Origin: Roseovarius sp. TE539
Lineage (GTDB): Bacteria; Pseudomonadota; Alphaproteobacteria; Rhodobacterales; Rhodobacteraceae
NCBI RefSeq assembly: GCF_003298505.1
Contig: NZ_QNGB01000024.1
Location: forward strand, 1 to 53,198
Direction: 5' to 3'
DNA length: 53,198 bases
Both the position numbers and the translations under genes were made by a program. The notes below the pieces were generated by a model. The model was not told the DNA's origin. It made no database searches and worked only from the letters and a program-made list of their open reading frames with translations. Positions 26,509 through 35,392 of the stretch are shown piece by piece (within the stretch, counting starts at the first letter, position 1; the number at the start of each line of letters is the position of its first letter).

Positions 26509-27675
26509 TCAGATCTCCTTTGCCAGCGTGTCAGCCAGATCCGTGCGCTCCCAGCTGAAGCCGCCATCCGCTTCGGGCTTACGGCCGAAATGGCCGTAGG
26601 CGGCGGTACGCTGGTAAATCGGACGGTTGAGCTGCAAGTGCTCGCGTATACCCCGCGGGCTGAGATCCATGCATTTCGCGACCGCCTTCTCGATGGCTTC
26701 CGGCGGCACCTCGCTGGTGCCGTGAGTATCGGCAAAGATCGACAGCGGTTTGGCCACCCCGATGGCATAGCTCAGTTGAAGCGTGCATTTCTCGGCGATC
26801 CCGGCCGCAACCACGTTCTTGGCCAGATAGCGCGCCGCATAGGCGGCCGAGCGGTCCACCTTGGTTGGATCCTTGCCGGAAAACGCCCCGCCTCCGTGAG
26901 GCGCTGCACCGCCATAGGTGTCGACGATGATCTTGCGCCCGGTCAGTCCCGCATCCCCGTCCGGCCCCCCGATGACGAAGGTGCCGGTCGGGTTGACCCA
27001 CCATTCCGTGGCGTCGGTGATGAGGCCGGAGGGCAGGATCTCGCGAATATAGGGTTCGACGATGGCGCGGATGTCATCGCTGGTCTGGTCCTCGCTCTCG
27101 TGCTGGGTGGACAGGACGATCGAGGTCACCTCCACGGGCTTGCCGTCCTCGTAACGCAGGGATACCTGGCTCTTGGCGTCGGGCCGGAGGGCGGGTTCGG
27201 TGCCATCCTTGCGCACCTCGGCCAGGCGCCGCAAAATGGCATGCGAAAACTGGATGGGCGCCGGCATGAGCGCATCGGTCTCATTGGTGGCGTAGCCGAA
27301 CATGATGCCCTGATCACCGGCGCCGTCCTTGTCCACGCCCTGCGCGATATGGGCGGATTGTTCATGCAGGAAATTCAGGACATGGCAGGTGTTCCAGTGG
27401 AATTTTTCCTGCTCGTAGCCGATGTCCTTTATGCAGTCGCGGGCGATCTGGCCAATACGACCCATGTAGTTCTTGAGCCGTTCCTGATCCGAAAGCCCGA
27501 CCTCTCCGCCGATGACCACCATGCCGCTGGTGGCGAAGGTCTCGCAGGCGACCCGTGCATCGGGCTCTTCCTGAAGGAAAGCGTCGAGGATCGCATCCGA
27601 AATCCTGTCGCAAACCTTGTCGGGATGACCTTCCGAGACGGACTCGGAGGTGAGTGTGTAGTTCTTTCGTGACAT
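26509..27675 (-). CDS. metK: S-adenosylmethionine synthetase
   Basis: A 388-residue enzyme that makes SAM from methionine and ATP. Hallmarks are [11 protein letters not shown] at the N-terminus (catalytic His and the metal-binding region), [10 protein letters not shown] (about 115-124) and [22 protein letters not shown] with the phosphate-binding lysines. The start is ATG 27675, five bases after the GGAGC ribosome site that forms part of the upstream riboswitch. An ATG at 27687 lies inside the riboswitch and cannot be the regulated start. Expression should fall when SAM is abundant. Confidence 0.97.
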   Translation of the reverse strand: MSRKNYTLTSESVSEGHPDKVCDRISDAILDAFLQEEPDARVACETFATSGMVVIGGEVGLSDQERLKNYMGRIGQIARDCIKDIGYEQEKFHWNTCHVLNFLHEQSAHIAQGVDKDGAGDQGIMFGYATNETDALMPAPIQFSHAILRRLAEVRKDGTEPALRPDAKSQVSLRYEDGKPVEVTSIVLSTQHESEDQTSDDIRAIVEPYIREILPSGLITDATEWWVNPTGTFVIGGPDGDAGLTGRKIIVDTYGGAAPHGGGAFSGKDPTKVDRSAAYAARYLAKNVVAAGIAEKCTLQLSYAIGVAKPLSIFADTHGTSEVPPEAIEKAVAKCMDLSPRGIREHLQLNRPIYQRTAAYGHFGRKPEADGGFSWERTDLADTLAKEI

Positions 27676-27680
27676 GGGAC

Positions 27681-27724
27681 GCTCCATTGATTTTCAACCG
27701 CCACGCCAGGAAGCCGTTGTGACG
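27681..27724 (-). promoter_or_regulatory. SAM/SAH riboswitch upstream of metK
   Basis: The minus strand reads GTCACAACGGCTTCCTGGCG, then TGGC, a short spacer with TTGAAAATCAA, and GGAGCG. This matches the SAM/SAH riboswitch class of Rhodobacterales. The GTCAC and GTGGC segments form the P1 stem, and the GGAGC Shine-Dalgarno pairs back to the GCTTCC loop in a pseudoknot, blocking translation when SAM or SAH is bound. Its location directly before metK is the canonical one. Confidence 0.88.
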
Positions 27725-27759
27725 GGGTCGCGACTGACTAAGCCTGCGCCGCGAGCGCG

Positions 27760-29268
27760 TCAATTGATATTTGTGCCGCGGCGTCCTGCCCCCGTGGCGC
27801 CAAGCCCCGCAAGCAGCAGCAGGATCAATGGCCAATCCCCCGTGCGCGAATAGATCGTCGGCGATGACGGCGGTGGCAGGGGCAGGTCGGTCCAGCCCGA
27901 TTCACCCAATTCGATGGCACCGGTAATCCGCCCCTGCGCGTCGATCACCGCGGAAATTCCGGTGTTGGCCACCCGGATCATCGGCAATCCGCGCTCGGCG
28001 CTGCGCAAACGGGCCTGGGCCAGATGCTGATGAGGGCCGGATATGTCTCCGAACCAAGCGTCATTGGTTATCAGAAGCAGGAAATCCGGACGCCGGGGCG
28101 CCATGGCCACATTGCGGGCAAAGACGCCCTCGTAACAGATCAGTGGAAGCGCCGACCCGATGCCGCCAACGTCGATGACACGTGGACCGGGGCCGGCCGA
28201 AAAGCCGTTGCCATCCTCCGCGGCAAGCCCGCGCAGACCGAAGCGCCGCAGGTGCCTTCCGAACGGCAGGTACTCTCCGAAGGGGACGAGATGATGCTTG
28301 TCATACTGCGCCCTGACGTCGCCGCCGGGCCCGAGAAGAACCATGGAATTGTAGAGGCGCGCGCCCTCCCTGCGCTGAACGCCCAGAACCACCGGCACAT
28401 CACCCGCAGCCTCGGAAACCTGCCCGAGTGCCGTACCAGCTCGATGCAGCGGCACCGGAACAGACGTTTCCGGCCAGACGATCAGATCCGGACGGTCCGC
28501 ACCGTCTGCCGTGAACGCGATCTGCCGGTTGAAGAAAACGCCCATCCAGTCAGGATCCCATTTTCGATCCTGTGGGGCATTGGGCTGAACCAGACGGACC
28601 AGCGGCGCGTCTTCGGAAACCGGCACGGCGCGGTCCAGCAAGGGGGCGGCAAGATAGAGGGCTGCGACCACCGCCACCACCAGCATCCCTTTCAGCCGGG
28701 CCCGTAACGCCAGAAACAGACCGGCGCCGGCGGCGAGTGCCACCGCGCTGAGTCCGAGCGGCCCGATGATCGCAGACCAGGCAAGGACAGGAGTATCGAT
28801 CCAGATATGCCCCACCTGCGCCCAGGGAAACCCGGTGAACAGGACGGCCCGCGCGGCTTCGGCAAGCGTCAGCGCGGCGACCCATGCCACGACCCCGCCA
28901 CCGGCCAGACGCGCGACGGCAAAACCGGCGGACCAGAACAGCCCCAGCCCCGCGGCCATGAAGGCAAGGGCGAAAGGCGCCATCCAACCGTGCCGCGCAA
29001 CATCCACCAGGAAGGGTTCGACGATCCAGCTGAGCGCGAGCAGGAAATAACCGGTTCCCGCGGCGAAGCCGATCAGGGCCGCCGATTTCATCCGGGCCGC
29101 CTTGCGGAACAATGCAAACAGGCCGCCAAGAGCGATCAGCGTCAGAGGCCAGAGATCCACAGGCGCCTGTCCAAGCGCCGAGACAGCACCAAGACTTGCC
29201 GCCGCTGCACCGATGCGCCATCCCCCGGCGCGGTCGATCCCGCACCGGCGCGGCCCGGTTTCAGTCAT
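27760..29268 (-). CDS. lnt: Apolipoprotein N-acyltransferase
   Basis: A 502-residue inner-membrane enzyme that adds the third acyl chain to lipoproteins. Seven to eight hydrophobic helices cover about 15-205 plus one near the C-terminus. The periplasmic nitrilase-like domain carries the catalytic triad: Glu in VWPETSVP, Lys in YDKHHLVPFGEY and Cys in ICYEGVF. The start overlaps the end of corC by 8 bases, the usual corC-lnt arrangement. It is relevant to the several lipoproteins predicted in this window. Confidence 0.95.
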   Translation of the reverse strand: MTETGPRRCGIDRAGGWRIGAAAASLGAVSALGQAPVDLWPLTLIALGGLFALFRKAARMKSAALIGFAAGTGYFLLALSWIVEPFLVDVARHGWMAPFALAFMAAGLGLFWSAGFAVARLAGGGVVAWVAALTLAEAARAVLFTGFPWAQVGHIWIDTPVLAWSAIIGPLGLSAVALAAGAGLFLALRARLKGMLVVAVVAALYLAAPLLDRAVPVSEDAPLVRLVQPNAPQDRKWDPDWMGVFFNRQIAFTADGADRPDLIVWPETSVPVPLHRAGTALGQVSEAAGDVPVVLGVQRREGARLYNSMVLLGPGGDVRAQYDKHHLVPFGEYLPFGRHLRRFGLRGLAAEDGNGFSAGPGPRVIDVGGIGSALPLICYEGVFARNVAMAPRRPDFLLLITNDAWFGDISGPHQHLAQARLRSAERGLPMIRVANTGISAVIDAQGRITGAIELGESGWTDLPLPPPSSPTIYSRTGDWPLILLLLAGLGATGAGRRGTNIN

Positions 29269-30151
29269 CCTGATTGCCCGGAAGGCGCACCCTGAGACGC
29301 TTGATCCGTCGTGGATCTGCCTCGACCACCTCGATCATCACCCCACTTGGATGTTCCACGACCTCGCCACGCACGGGCACGCGGCCCAGCAACATGAAGA
29401 CAAGACCGCCAAGGGTGTCGATCTCTTCTTCGTCGACGTCTTCGGAATCCGTCAGGGATGTGCCGATCTCTGCCTCGAAGTCCTCAAGCGGAGTCTTGGC
29501 CTTGGCCAGGAAGCACCCCGGCGCCTCCAGGGTCCAGAACCGGCCCTCGTCGACATCGTGTTCGTCTTCGATTTCACCCACCACCTGCTCGATCACGTCC
29601 TCGATGGTCACCAGGCCATCGACCCCGCCATATTCATCGATGACAAGGGCCATGTGGCGGCGATCACTCTGCATTTTCTGAAGCAGAACGCCGATGGGCA
29701 TCGAGGGCGGCACATAGAGCAGCGGGCGAAGCATCTCCTTGAGGGAAAAGCGCCCCCCGGACCCGTTGAATCCATGCTTGAGAGCGAAATCCTTGAGATG
29801 TGCAAGCCCCACCGGCGAGTCCAGCGTGCCCTGATAAACCGGCAGGCGGGTCATCCCGCTGTCGCGGAATACCCGCACCAACTCGTCCTTGGTGATGTTC
29901 AGGGGAACCGACACGATATCGGCCTTCGGCACGGAAACATCCTCAACCACCATGCGGCGAAGGTTGACCATACCGGGCAATTCCGTTCCGGTCCCATCCG
30001 ACGGGGGCTCGGCTTCCGGGTCGTCTGTTTCGGTGGGGCTGAGAACCCCGATGATACGCCGGAAAAAACTTTCCGGTTCGTCGTCTTCGTCTTGCCTCTC
30101 GGGCTGCGCGCGTTGCGCCGCGTTAGAGGACTCGTCCAAACTGTCGCCCAT
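29261..30151 (-). CDS. corC: HlyC/CorC-family CBS-domain protein
   Basis: A 296-residue cytoplasmic protein. A disordered acidic N-terminus leads to two CBS domains (about 65-195; LPGMVNLRRMVVEDVSVPKADIVSV and MALVIDEYGGVDGLVTIEDVIEQVVGEIEDEHD) and a CorC_HlyC domain at the C-terminus (about 205-290). CorC was named for magnesium/cobalt efflux in Salmonella. The conserved ybeY-corC-lnt order suggests an envelope link as well. The ATG at 30151 is favoured over 30193 because a purine-rich AAAGAGAAG precedes it and it does not overlap ybeY. Confidence 0.92.
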   Translation of the reverse strand: MGDSLDESSNAAQRAQPERQDEDDEPESFFRRIIGVLSPTETDDPEAEPPSDGTGTELPGMVNLRRMVVEDVSVPKADIVSVPLNITKDELVRVFRDSGMTRLPVYQGTLDSPVGLAHLKDFALKHGFNGSGGRFSLKEMLRPLLYVPPSMPIGVLLQKMQSDRRHMALVIDEYGGVDGLVTIEDVIEQVVGEIEDEHDVDEGRFWTLEAPGCFLAKAKTPLEDFEAEIGTSLTDSEDVDEEEIDTLGGLVFMLLGRVPVRGEVVEHPSGVMIEVVEADPRRIKRLRVRLPGNQDD

Positions 30152-30174
30152 CTTCTCTTTCCAGTGCCGGGGCC

Positions 30175-30678
30175 TCAGCCCCTGTCGTCGCAATATGGGG
30201 TATCAATGCCCATTTTGCCAAGTATCGCCACCTCCATCGCTTCCATCAAAGTGGCATCTTCGTCACGCAGGTGGTCGAATCCCAGAAGGTGAAGCACCGC
30301 GTGAACCAGCAGATGTGTGATGTGGTCTGCCGGTGGGCGGCCAATGGCGTCCGCATCCGCCAGGCATGTGTCGAATGCGATCGCAACATCACCAAGCTCG
30401 CCGTCCATCCCGGTTTCCGGGGCTTCGGGCGCCGCCCCGGCCACAGGCGCGCCGCGTTCCGCACTTGGCCACGACAACACGTCGGTGGCCTTGGGCCTGT
30501 CGCGGAACATCGCGTTGAGCGACGCAATCCGCGCATCGTCACATCCCAGGACACTGATGACGAAGGCATCAGGATCCAGTCCGAGATGTTCAAAGGTCGC
30601 CTGCCCCGCCGCCTCTGCAAGAGAGTCGAGGCGCAACTCGCGCCATCTTTCATCTTCGATCAAGGTTTCAGTGAGCAT
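30175..30678 (-). CDS. ybeY: Endoribonuclease YbeY (rRNA maturation)
   Basis: A 167-residue metalloprotein of the UPF0054 family, needed for 16S rRNA 3'-end maturation and ribosome quality control. The zinc site HxxxHxxxxxH is seen in LLVHAVLHLLGFDH (about 128-141), preceded by the family segment RPKATDVLSWPS. It sits in the standard order phoH-ybeY-corC-lnt. Confidence 0.95.
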   Translation of the reverse strand: MLTETLIEDERWRELRLDSLAEAAGQATFEHLGLDPDAFVISVLGCDDARIASLNAMFRDRPKATDVLSWPSAERGAPVAGAAPEAPETGMDGELGDVAIAFDTCLADADAIGRPPADHITHLLVHAVLHLLGFDHLRDEDATLMEAMEVAILGKMGIDTPYCDDRG

Positions 30679-30716
30679 CCGCGTTCCGCGCCCCGAATCA
30701 GCCCGTTCTCCGAACT

Positions 30717-31721
30717 TCAGCTGTCGGCGTCATAGGCCTCGATGATCGCGGCCACAAGCGGATGGCGCACGACGTCACGGGCACTGAAGTAATTGAAGCT
30801 GATGTCGGGAATGGAATTCAGCAGCCGTTCGGCCTCGTGCAACCCTGAGGGCACACCGCGCGGCAGGTCGACCTGGCTGCGGTCCCCCGTGACCACCATG
30901 CGGCTGCCTTCGCCCAGCCGGGTCAGGAACATCTTCATCTGCATCGAGGTTGCATTCTGCGCCTCGTCCAGCACGACAAAGGCATTGTTCAACGTCCTGC
31001 CGCGCATGAACGCCAGGGGGGCGATTTCAATCTTCTTTTCCTCGACCAGCTTGGCGAGCTGCTTGCCGGGGAGAAAGTCGTTGAGCGCATCATAAAGCGG
31101 CTGCATGTAGGGATCGACCTTGTCCTTCATGTCGCCGGGCAGATAGCCCAGCTTCTCGCCGGCCTCGACCGCCGGGCGCGACAGTATGATCCTGTCAACA
31201 TGCCCCTCGATGAACATGGACACCCCGACCGCCACGGCAAGATAGGTCTTGCCAGTTCCGGCGGGTCCGATCCCGAATGCAAGTGAATGTGCGAAGAGCG
31301 ACCGGACGTAAGCCCTCTGCGCATCCGTCCGCGGCTCGATCAGTTTTTTCCTGGTCTTGATCTCGATCGGGCCGCCCCGGAACATCTCAAGCTGATCACC
31401 GTCGCGGGTTCCCTCTTGCGGCTCGTCGCCCATGCGAAGCTCGCGGTCCACATCACCGCTTTCGACAGGCTTGCCGGCCTCGAGACGTTCGTAAAGGGTG
31501 TTGAGGACATTCACCGCCTCGGCGGTCTGGCCAGGCTCCCCGACCACTGCCAGTTGATTGCCACGCCTCAGGATGTGGATGCCGATGCTTTGTTCGATCT
31601 CGGCCAGGTTCTTGTCGTATTCACCGCAAAGGTCGATCAGCAATCGGTTGTCCAGAAACTCCACGATCTCCTCATGCATGTCGGCCTGATCGGTCGAGGA
31701 CGGCAAGGCAGGAATGGACAA
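30717..31721 (-). CDS. PhoH-family P-loop ATPase (YbeZ-like)
   Basis: A 334-residue protein with an N-terminal KH-like region and a C-terminal PhoH ATPase. Walker A is GPAGTGKT (about 152-159), Walker B VVLDEAQNAT (about 250), with SRPAVEAGEKLGYLPG and TGDRSQVDLP as further family motifs. The partner gene ybeY follows 38 bases downstream; the two products act together in RNA processing in other bacteria. Confidence 0.95.
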   Translation of the reverse strand: MSIPALPSSTDQADMHEEIVEFLDNRLLIDLCGEYDKNLAEIEQSIGIHILRRGNQLAVVGEPGQTAEAVNVLNTLYERLEAGKPVESGDVDRELRMGDEPQEGTRDGDQLEMFRGGPIEIKTRKKLIEPRTDAQRAYVRSLFAHSLAFGIGPAGTGKTYLAVAVGVSMFIEGHVDRIILSRPAVEAGEKLGYLPGDMKDKVDPYMQPLYDALNDFLPGKQLAKLVEEKKIEIAPLAFMRGRTLNNAFVVLDEAQNATSMQMKMFLTRLGEGSRMVVTGDRSQVDLPRGVPSGLHEAERLLNSIPDISFNYFSARDVVRHPLVAAIIEAYDADS

Positions 31722-31883
31722 TCGGCTCTCCCGGGCGCGCTGTTACGAGTAGACCGTGCCAAGATGCGCTGGCCTGTGCAAGCAAATCACGACAAATATC
31801 ACGCTTGTGACATGAAACACCGATGGCCCTGCCCGAGGACGGTCATCGCCCTCGGCGTCTCACTTCGGACAGAGACGGAAAGA

Positions 31884-32183
31884 TCAGATCGGGTCGGAAA
31901 CCGTCGAACCGGACTTGAAGGCGCCCGTCGCCGTGTTGGGCGGGGCCGTTCCCGAACATACGGGCTTGCCATACTTGTCCAGCCGCTGGGACAGATATCC
32001 CTCGGCACCATCGTCGATGATCCAGTGATCACAGCCGTTCGGGTCGATCCAGATCCCGGCCTGCAGCTGGCTGAGATGTTTGGAATCGATCCCTCTGTCG
32101 ACGGTCTTGTTGCGTTTGTTGTCCACGCATCCGGCAACCAGCGAGGCCGCGCAGAGAACGAGTGCGGGTTTGAGGAATTTCAT
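31884..32183 (-). CDS. Small lipoprotein with WxDPxGCxHW motif
   Basis: A 99-residue predicted lipoprotein: a short signal peptide ending LVAGC (Cys at about residue 19). The mature part contains IWIDPNGCDHWIIDDGAEGY, followed by GKPVC, giving two cysteines likely to be paired. The same block occurs in the adjacent OmpA-like protein. The function is not recognised. It starts 15 bases after the OmpA-like gene, so the pair is probably one operon. The C-terminal 20 residues are low-complexity Ser/Thr/Gly. Confidence 0.8.
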   Translation of the reverse strand: MKFLKPALVLCAASLVAGCVDNKRNKTVDRGIDSKHLSQLQAGIWIDPNGCDHWIIDDGAEGYLSQRLDKYGKPVCSGTAPPNTATGAFKSGSTVSDPI

Positions 32184-32198
32184 TTGCCGACGCCCCCT

Positions 32199-32780
32199 TT
32201 AGCGAATGCAGATAATCTCGACACGGCGGTTCTGCGCCATGCCTGCAGCTGTGTTGTTGGATGCCTTGGGCATCCGTTCGCCGTAACCGCGGACGTCGGC
32301 GATGCGGGCCCCGGCCCCGGCCGCGACACGCGCCACGGCATTGGCCCGCCGCAGCGACAGTCCCATGTTGTACTGGTCCGATGCCCGGCTGTCCGTGTGC
32401 CCCGTGATGATATACGAGACGGCGTTGGCTTGATGGAAGAAATTCACCAGCCGGGCGCGTCCGGCGCTGCTGATATGGGCGCTGTCGGTCCGGAAAAGCT
32501 GATCGGTGTTCATGACACCGCAAACATTGCCACGACGACAGACCGGAATGCCCTGACGATTCACATGGGGAGACATGTAGCCTTCCCAGCCATCATCCAT
32601 AACCCAATGTTCACACCCGTCGGGATCAACCCAGATCGTGGGTGCATAGCGTTCTCCGATAACGGTTGTCTGCTGTGCGGCCGCGGCCCCTGCTGCGGAA
32701 ATGGCGAGTGCAAGTCCCATTACGGCGGCAGCCATCCGACCGGGAAGCGCACGAGCGAATTTTGAGAGTCCCCCCGTCAC
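32199..32780 (-). CDS. OmpA-family envelope protein with N-terminal WxDPxGCxHW motif
   Basis: A 193-residue exported protein. After a signal peptide ending near AAAAQQ, a region of about 35 residues (IWVDPDGCEHWVMDDGWEGY, then GIPVC) matches the neighbouring lipoprotein. The C-terminal OmpA peptidoglycan-binding domain (about 85-190) has the typical ITGHTDSRASDQYNMGLSLR and NRRVEI segments with the Asp and Arg that grip diaminopimelate. GTG 32780 with an AGGA about 9 bases upstream is my start; an ATG at 32822 would extend it by 14 non-signal-like residues. It probably anchors something to the cell wall. Confidence 0.82.
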   Translation of the reverse strand: MTGGLSKFARALPGRMAAAVMGLALAISAAGAAAAQQTTVIGERYAPTIWVDPDGCEHWVMDDGWEGYMSPHVNRQGIPVCRRGNVCGVMNTDQLFRTDSAHISSAGRARLVNFFHQANAVSYIITGHTDSRASDQYNMGLSLRRANAVARVAAGAGARIADVRGYGERMPKASNNTAAGMAQNRRVEIICIR

Positions 32781-32880
32781 AATCCTGTTCCTTTTTTCTG
32801 TTCCCCCAGGCGGCACTGACACGCAGTAGCGCCGGTGCCGCGGCTATAAACCACGGTCGAGCGTAACAGCTTTACCTGAT

Positions 32881-32900
32881 ATGTGAAGCATTATTCACAT
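32881..32900. repeat. Inverted repeat upstream of the OmpA-like gene
   Basis: ATGTGAA and TTCACAT form perfect 7-base arms around a 6-base spacer. It lies about 100 bases upstream of the OmpA-like start and about 70 bases after the miaB stop on the minus strand. It may be an operator. No regulator family is assigned. Confidence 0.4.
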
Positions 32901-32972
32901 GTGATTGTTTGGTATGAGGAAACAATGCAACGTCGCGCTGTGGAAAACCCGGCGCCCAACAGGCGGATGCAG

Positions 32973-34301
32973 TCAGGCAGGCAGCAGTTCACCGGCCAAC
33001 GAATTCGGCAGCGCGTCCACGATACGCACAGGTGCGATGGTTCCCCGCTCCAGCTGCGCCCCGCCAACATGGACGGCATGCAGATACTCGGACTTGCCAA
33101 CCATCTGCCCCGCTTCGCGGCCCGGCTTTTCGAAAAGAACGTTCACCCGCTTGCCGACCATCGCGCGCTGCACCTCATTCTGTTGACGCGAGATCAGCGC
33201 CTGAAGGCGCTGCAGCCGCTCGGACTTGATGTCCTCGGGAACCTGCGGACGTTCCGCGGCCGGCGTTCCGGGGCGAGTGGAGTACTTGAAGGAAAACGCG
33301 TAACCGTATTCTACCGCCTCGACGAGATCCAGCGTGGCGCGGAAATCCTCCTCGGTTTCCTCGGGAAAGCCGACAATGAAATCACCCGACATCAGAATGT
33401 CCGGACGGGCCGCGCGAATGCGGTCAATGAGCCGCAGGTAACTTTCGGCCGTGTGACTGCGGTTCATCCTCTTGAGGATGCGATCACTGCCCGACTGCAC
33501 CGGCAAGTGCAGATATGGCATCAGTTTCTCGCACTCTGCGTGTGCCGCGATCAGATCGTCGGTCATGTCATTCGGATGCGAGGTGGTGAAGCGGATGCGC
33601 GCCAGACCGTCGATTCCGTCAAGCGCCCGGATCAAACGCGCCAGTGACCAGTCCGACCCGTCCGGCCCCTCTCCGTGATAGGCGTTCACGTTCTGGCCCA
33701 GCAGTGTGATTTCGCGCACGCCGCGCGACACCAGGTCGCGCGCCTCTTCGAGGATACGGCCTGCGGGGCGGCTGACCTCGGCGCCGCGCGTATAGGGGAC
33801 GACGCAGAAGGCACAGAACTTGTCACACCCCTCCTGCACCGTGAGAAAGGCCGTCGGGCCGCGTTGCGCCCGCGGGCGTTGCTTGAGAGCGTCGAACTTG
33901 TCATCGGCGGGAAAATCGGTATCAAGAACCTTGCTCCCGTTACGCGCGCGCGATTCCATGCCCGGCAACCGGTGATAGCTTTGCGGACCCACGACAAGGT
34001 CCACAAGTGGCTGACGACGCATGATTTCCTCGCCCTCGGCCTGCGCCACACAGCCGGCCACGCCGATTTTCAGTTCCGGGTTCTCCTCCTTGAGCGGGCG
34101 CAGGCGGCCAAGTTCCGAGTAGACCTTTTCAGCCGCCTTTTCACGGATGTGACAAGTGTTGAGCAGGATCATGTCCGCATCCTCGGGTGTGTCGGTCTGC
34201 ACATAGCCGGATCCACCCATGGCCTCGGCCATTCGCTCACTGTCGTAGACGTTCATCTGACAGCCGTAAGTCTTTATGTAGAGCTTCTTTTGCTGCGCCA
34301 T
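32973..34301 (-). CDS. miaB: tRNA-2-methylthio-N6-dimethylallyladenosine synthase
   Basis: A 442-residue radical-SAM methylthiotransferase that modifies A37 of tRNA. The N-terminal UPF0004 domain has its three cluster cysteines in [24 protein letters not shown] and GVAGCVAQ. The radical-SAM motif [15 protein letters not shown] (CxxxCxxC) is at about 155. A TRAM domain ends the protein. The ATG at 34301 is chosen because the conserved [17 protein letters not shown] begins there; the open frame extends 321 bases further upstream but has no family similarity. Confidence 0.95.
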   Translation of the reverse strand: MAQQKKLYIKTYGCQMNVYDSERMAEAMGGSGYVQTDTPEDADMILLNTCHIREKAAEKVYSELGRLRPLKEENPELKIGVAGCVAQAEGEEIMRRQPLVDLVVGPQSYHRLPGMESRARNGSKVLDTDFPADDKFDALKQRPRAQRGPTAFLTVQEGCDKFCAFCVVPYTRGAEVSRPAGRILEEARDLVSRGVREITLLGQNVNAYHGEGPDGSDWSLARLIRALDGIDGLARIRFTTSHPNDMTDDLIAAHAECEKLMPYLHLPVQSGSDRILKRMNRSHTAESYLRLIDRIRAARPDILMSGDFIVGFPEETEEDFRATLDLVEAVEYGYAFSFKYSTRPGTPAAERPQVPEDIKSERLQRLQALISRQQNEVQRAMVGKRVNVLFEKPGREAGQMVGKSEYLHAVHVGGAQLERGTIAPVRIVDALPNSLAGELLPA

Positions 34302-34407
34302 TCCCGGGGCTCCCGTCGCGGTCACGAGGGGCCTGATTACATCATTCCGGGGGCGACTTGCAATGGACCGCGAATTGACGGACCCTGCCCGTAAAAAGAG
34401 GGCGCGA

Positions 34408-35274
34408 ATGCAGTATTCGGATCTGGACGATTTTCTGGCAAGGGGCAGTTCGGCACTGGCGAAAGGGCCGATCGCGATGATCTTCGTCGAGGACGAAACA
34501 GAGGTCGATTCGACATTGCGGCACCATCTCGACTGCGGGTTCAAATCCGTTCTGGCCCTCATGCCGGATGCATTCAGTCTGGCCGAAGACGTGGCCCCGC
34601 GGGTCGAAAGGATCGGCCACACCTTGCCGGAAACCCAGCAATTTCAAGACACTGTGAACAAGATCATCGCCGCCGCGCCGGGACTGTGGATGTTTTACTG
34701 CTTCAACACGGAGTATCTTTTTTACCCGTTTTGCGAAACTCGGACAGTCGGGGAGATGCTGGCCTTTCATACCGAAGAGCGCCGGGACGCCATGCTGGCC
34801 TACGTGGTTGATCTCTATGCGGGGGATCTGAACCGTCATCCCGATGCCGTGGCGCTGGAGGACGCGCATCTGGATCGCTCGGGGTACTATGCGCTGGCGC
34901 GGACGGGCGGCGCGCACGATCATCCCATGGATCGGCAGCTGGATTTCCACGGCGGGCTCAGATGGCGCTACGAAGAGCATATTCCCGAGGCCCGACGAAA
35001 GATCGACAGGATCGCGATTTTCAAGGCAAAACAAGGACTGAAGGTGGATTTCCGTCATCTCTTCAACGATGAGGAATACAACACCTACGCCTGCCCCTGG
35101 CACAACAACCTGACTGCCGCGATCGCGTCGTTCCGCACCGCCAAGGCGCTCAGGCGCAACCCCGGATCACGCTACGAGATCGACAGTTTCAGGTGGCACA
35201 ATTCGGTGCGCTTCGAGTGGCATTCGCGGCAGTTTCTGGATCTGGGGCTGATGGAGCCCGGACAGTGGTTCTGA
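34408..35274 (+). CDS. Conserved protein of unknown function, possibly glycosyltransferase-like
   Basis: A 288-residue soluble protein, no signal peptide. The N-terminal part ([20 protein letters not shown] onward) has the feel of a GT-A-like nucleotide-binding start, and [20 protein letters not shown] and [20 protein letters not shown] are well-formed, Trp/His/Tyr-rich segments that look conserved. The end is [21 protein letters not shown] do not recognise a named family with certainty. ATG 34408 has an AGAGGG about 6 bases upstream; an ATG at 34363 would add 15 basic residues. Divergent from miaB. Confidence 0.7.
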   Translation: MQYSDLDDFLARGSSALAKGPIAMIFVEDETEVDSTLRHHLDCGFKSVLALMPDAFSLAEDVAPRVERIGHTLPETQQFQDTVNKIIAAAPGLWMFYCFNTEYLFYPFCETRTVGEMLAFHTEERRDAMLAYVVDLYAGDLNRHPDAVALEDAHLDRSGYYALARTGGAHDHPMDRQLDFHGGLRWRYEEHIPEARRKIDRIAIFKAKQGLKVDFRHLFNDEEYNTYACPWHNNLTAAIASFRTAKALRRNPGSRYEIDSFRWHNSVRFEWHSRQFLDLGLMEPGQWF

Positions 35275-35302
35275 TCCGGCAGGCCCGGTTTACATCAACA
35301 TT

Positions 35303-35339
35303 CTGAAGACCTTGCAGGGGGTTGTTGAACGGTCTTCAG
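35303..35339. terminator. Inverted repeat between convergent genes
   Basis: CTGAAGACC (35303-35311) and GGTCTTCAG (35331-35339) form a perfect 9-bp stem with a 19-base loop, between the 3' ends of two convergent genes. It could end transcription from both sides. No strong U-run follows on either strand. Confidence 0.4.
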
Positions 35340-35392
35340 GCGACTTTCGCGACGTCGTGTCCGTGGTGAACGCACCGCGGCCGCGGCGCGTC

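Noticed and set aside
27676..27687. ATG at 27687 as the metK start
   Set aside because: It overlaps the riboswitch GGAGC ribosome site; ATG 27675 has correct spacing.
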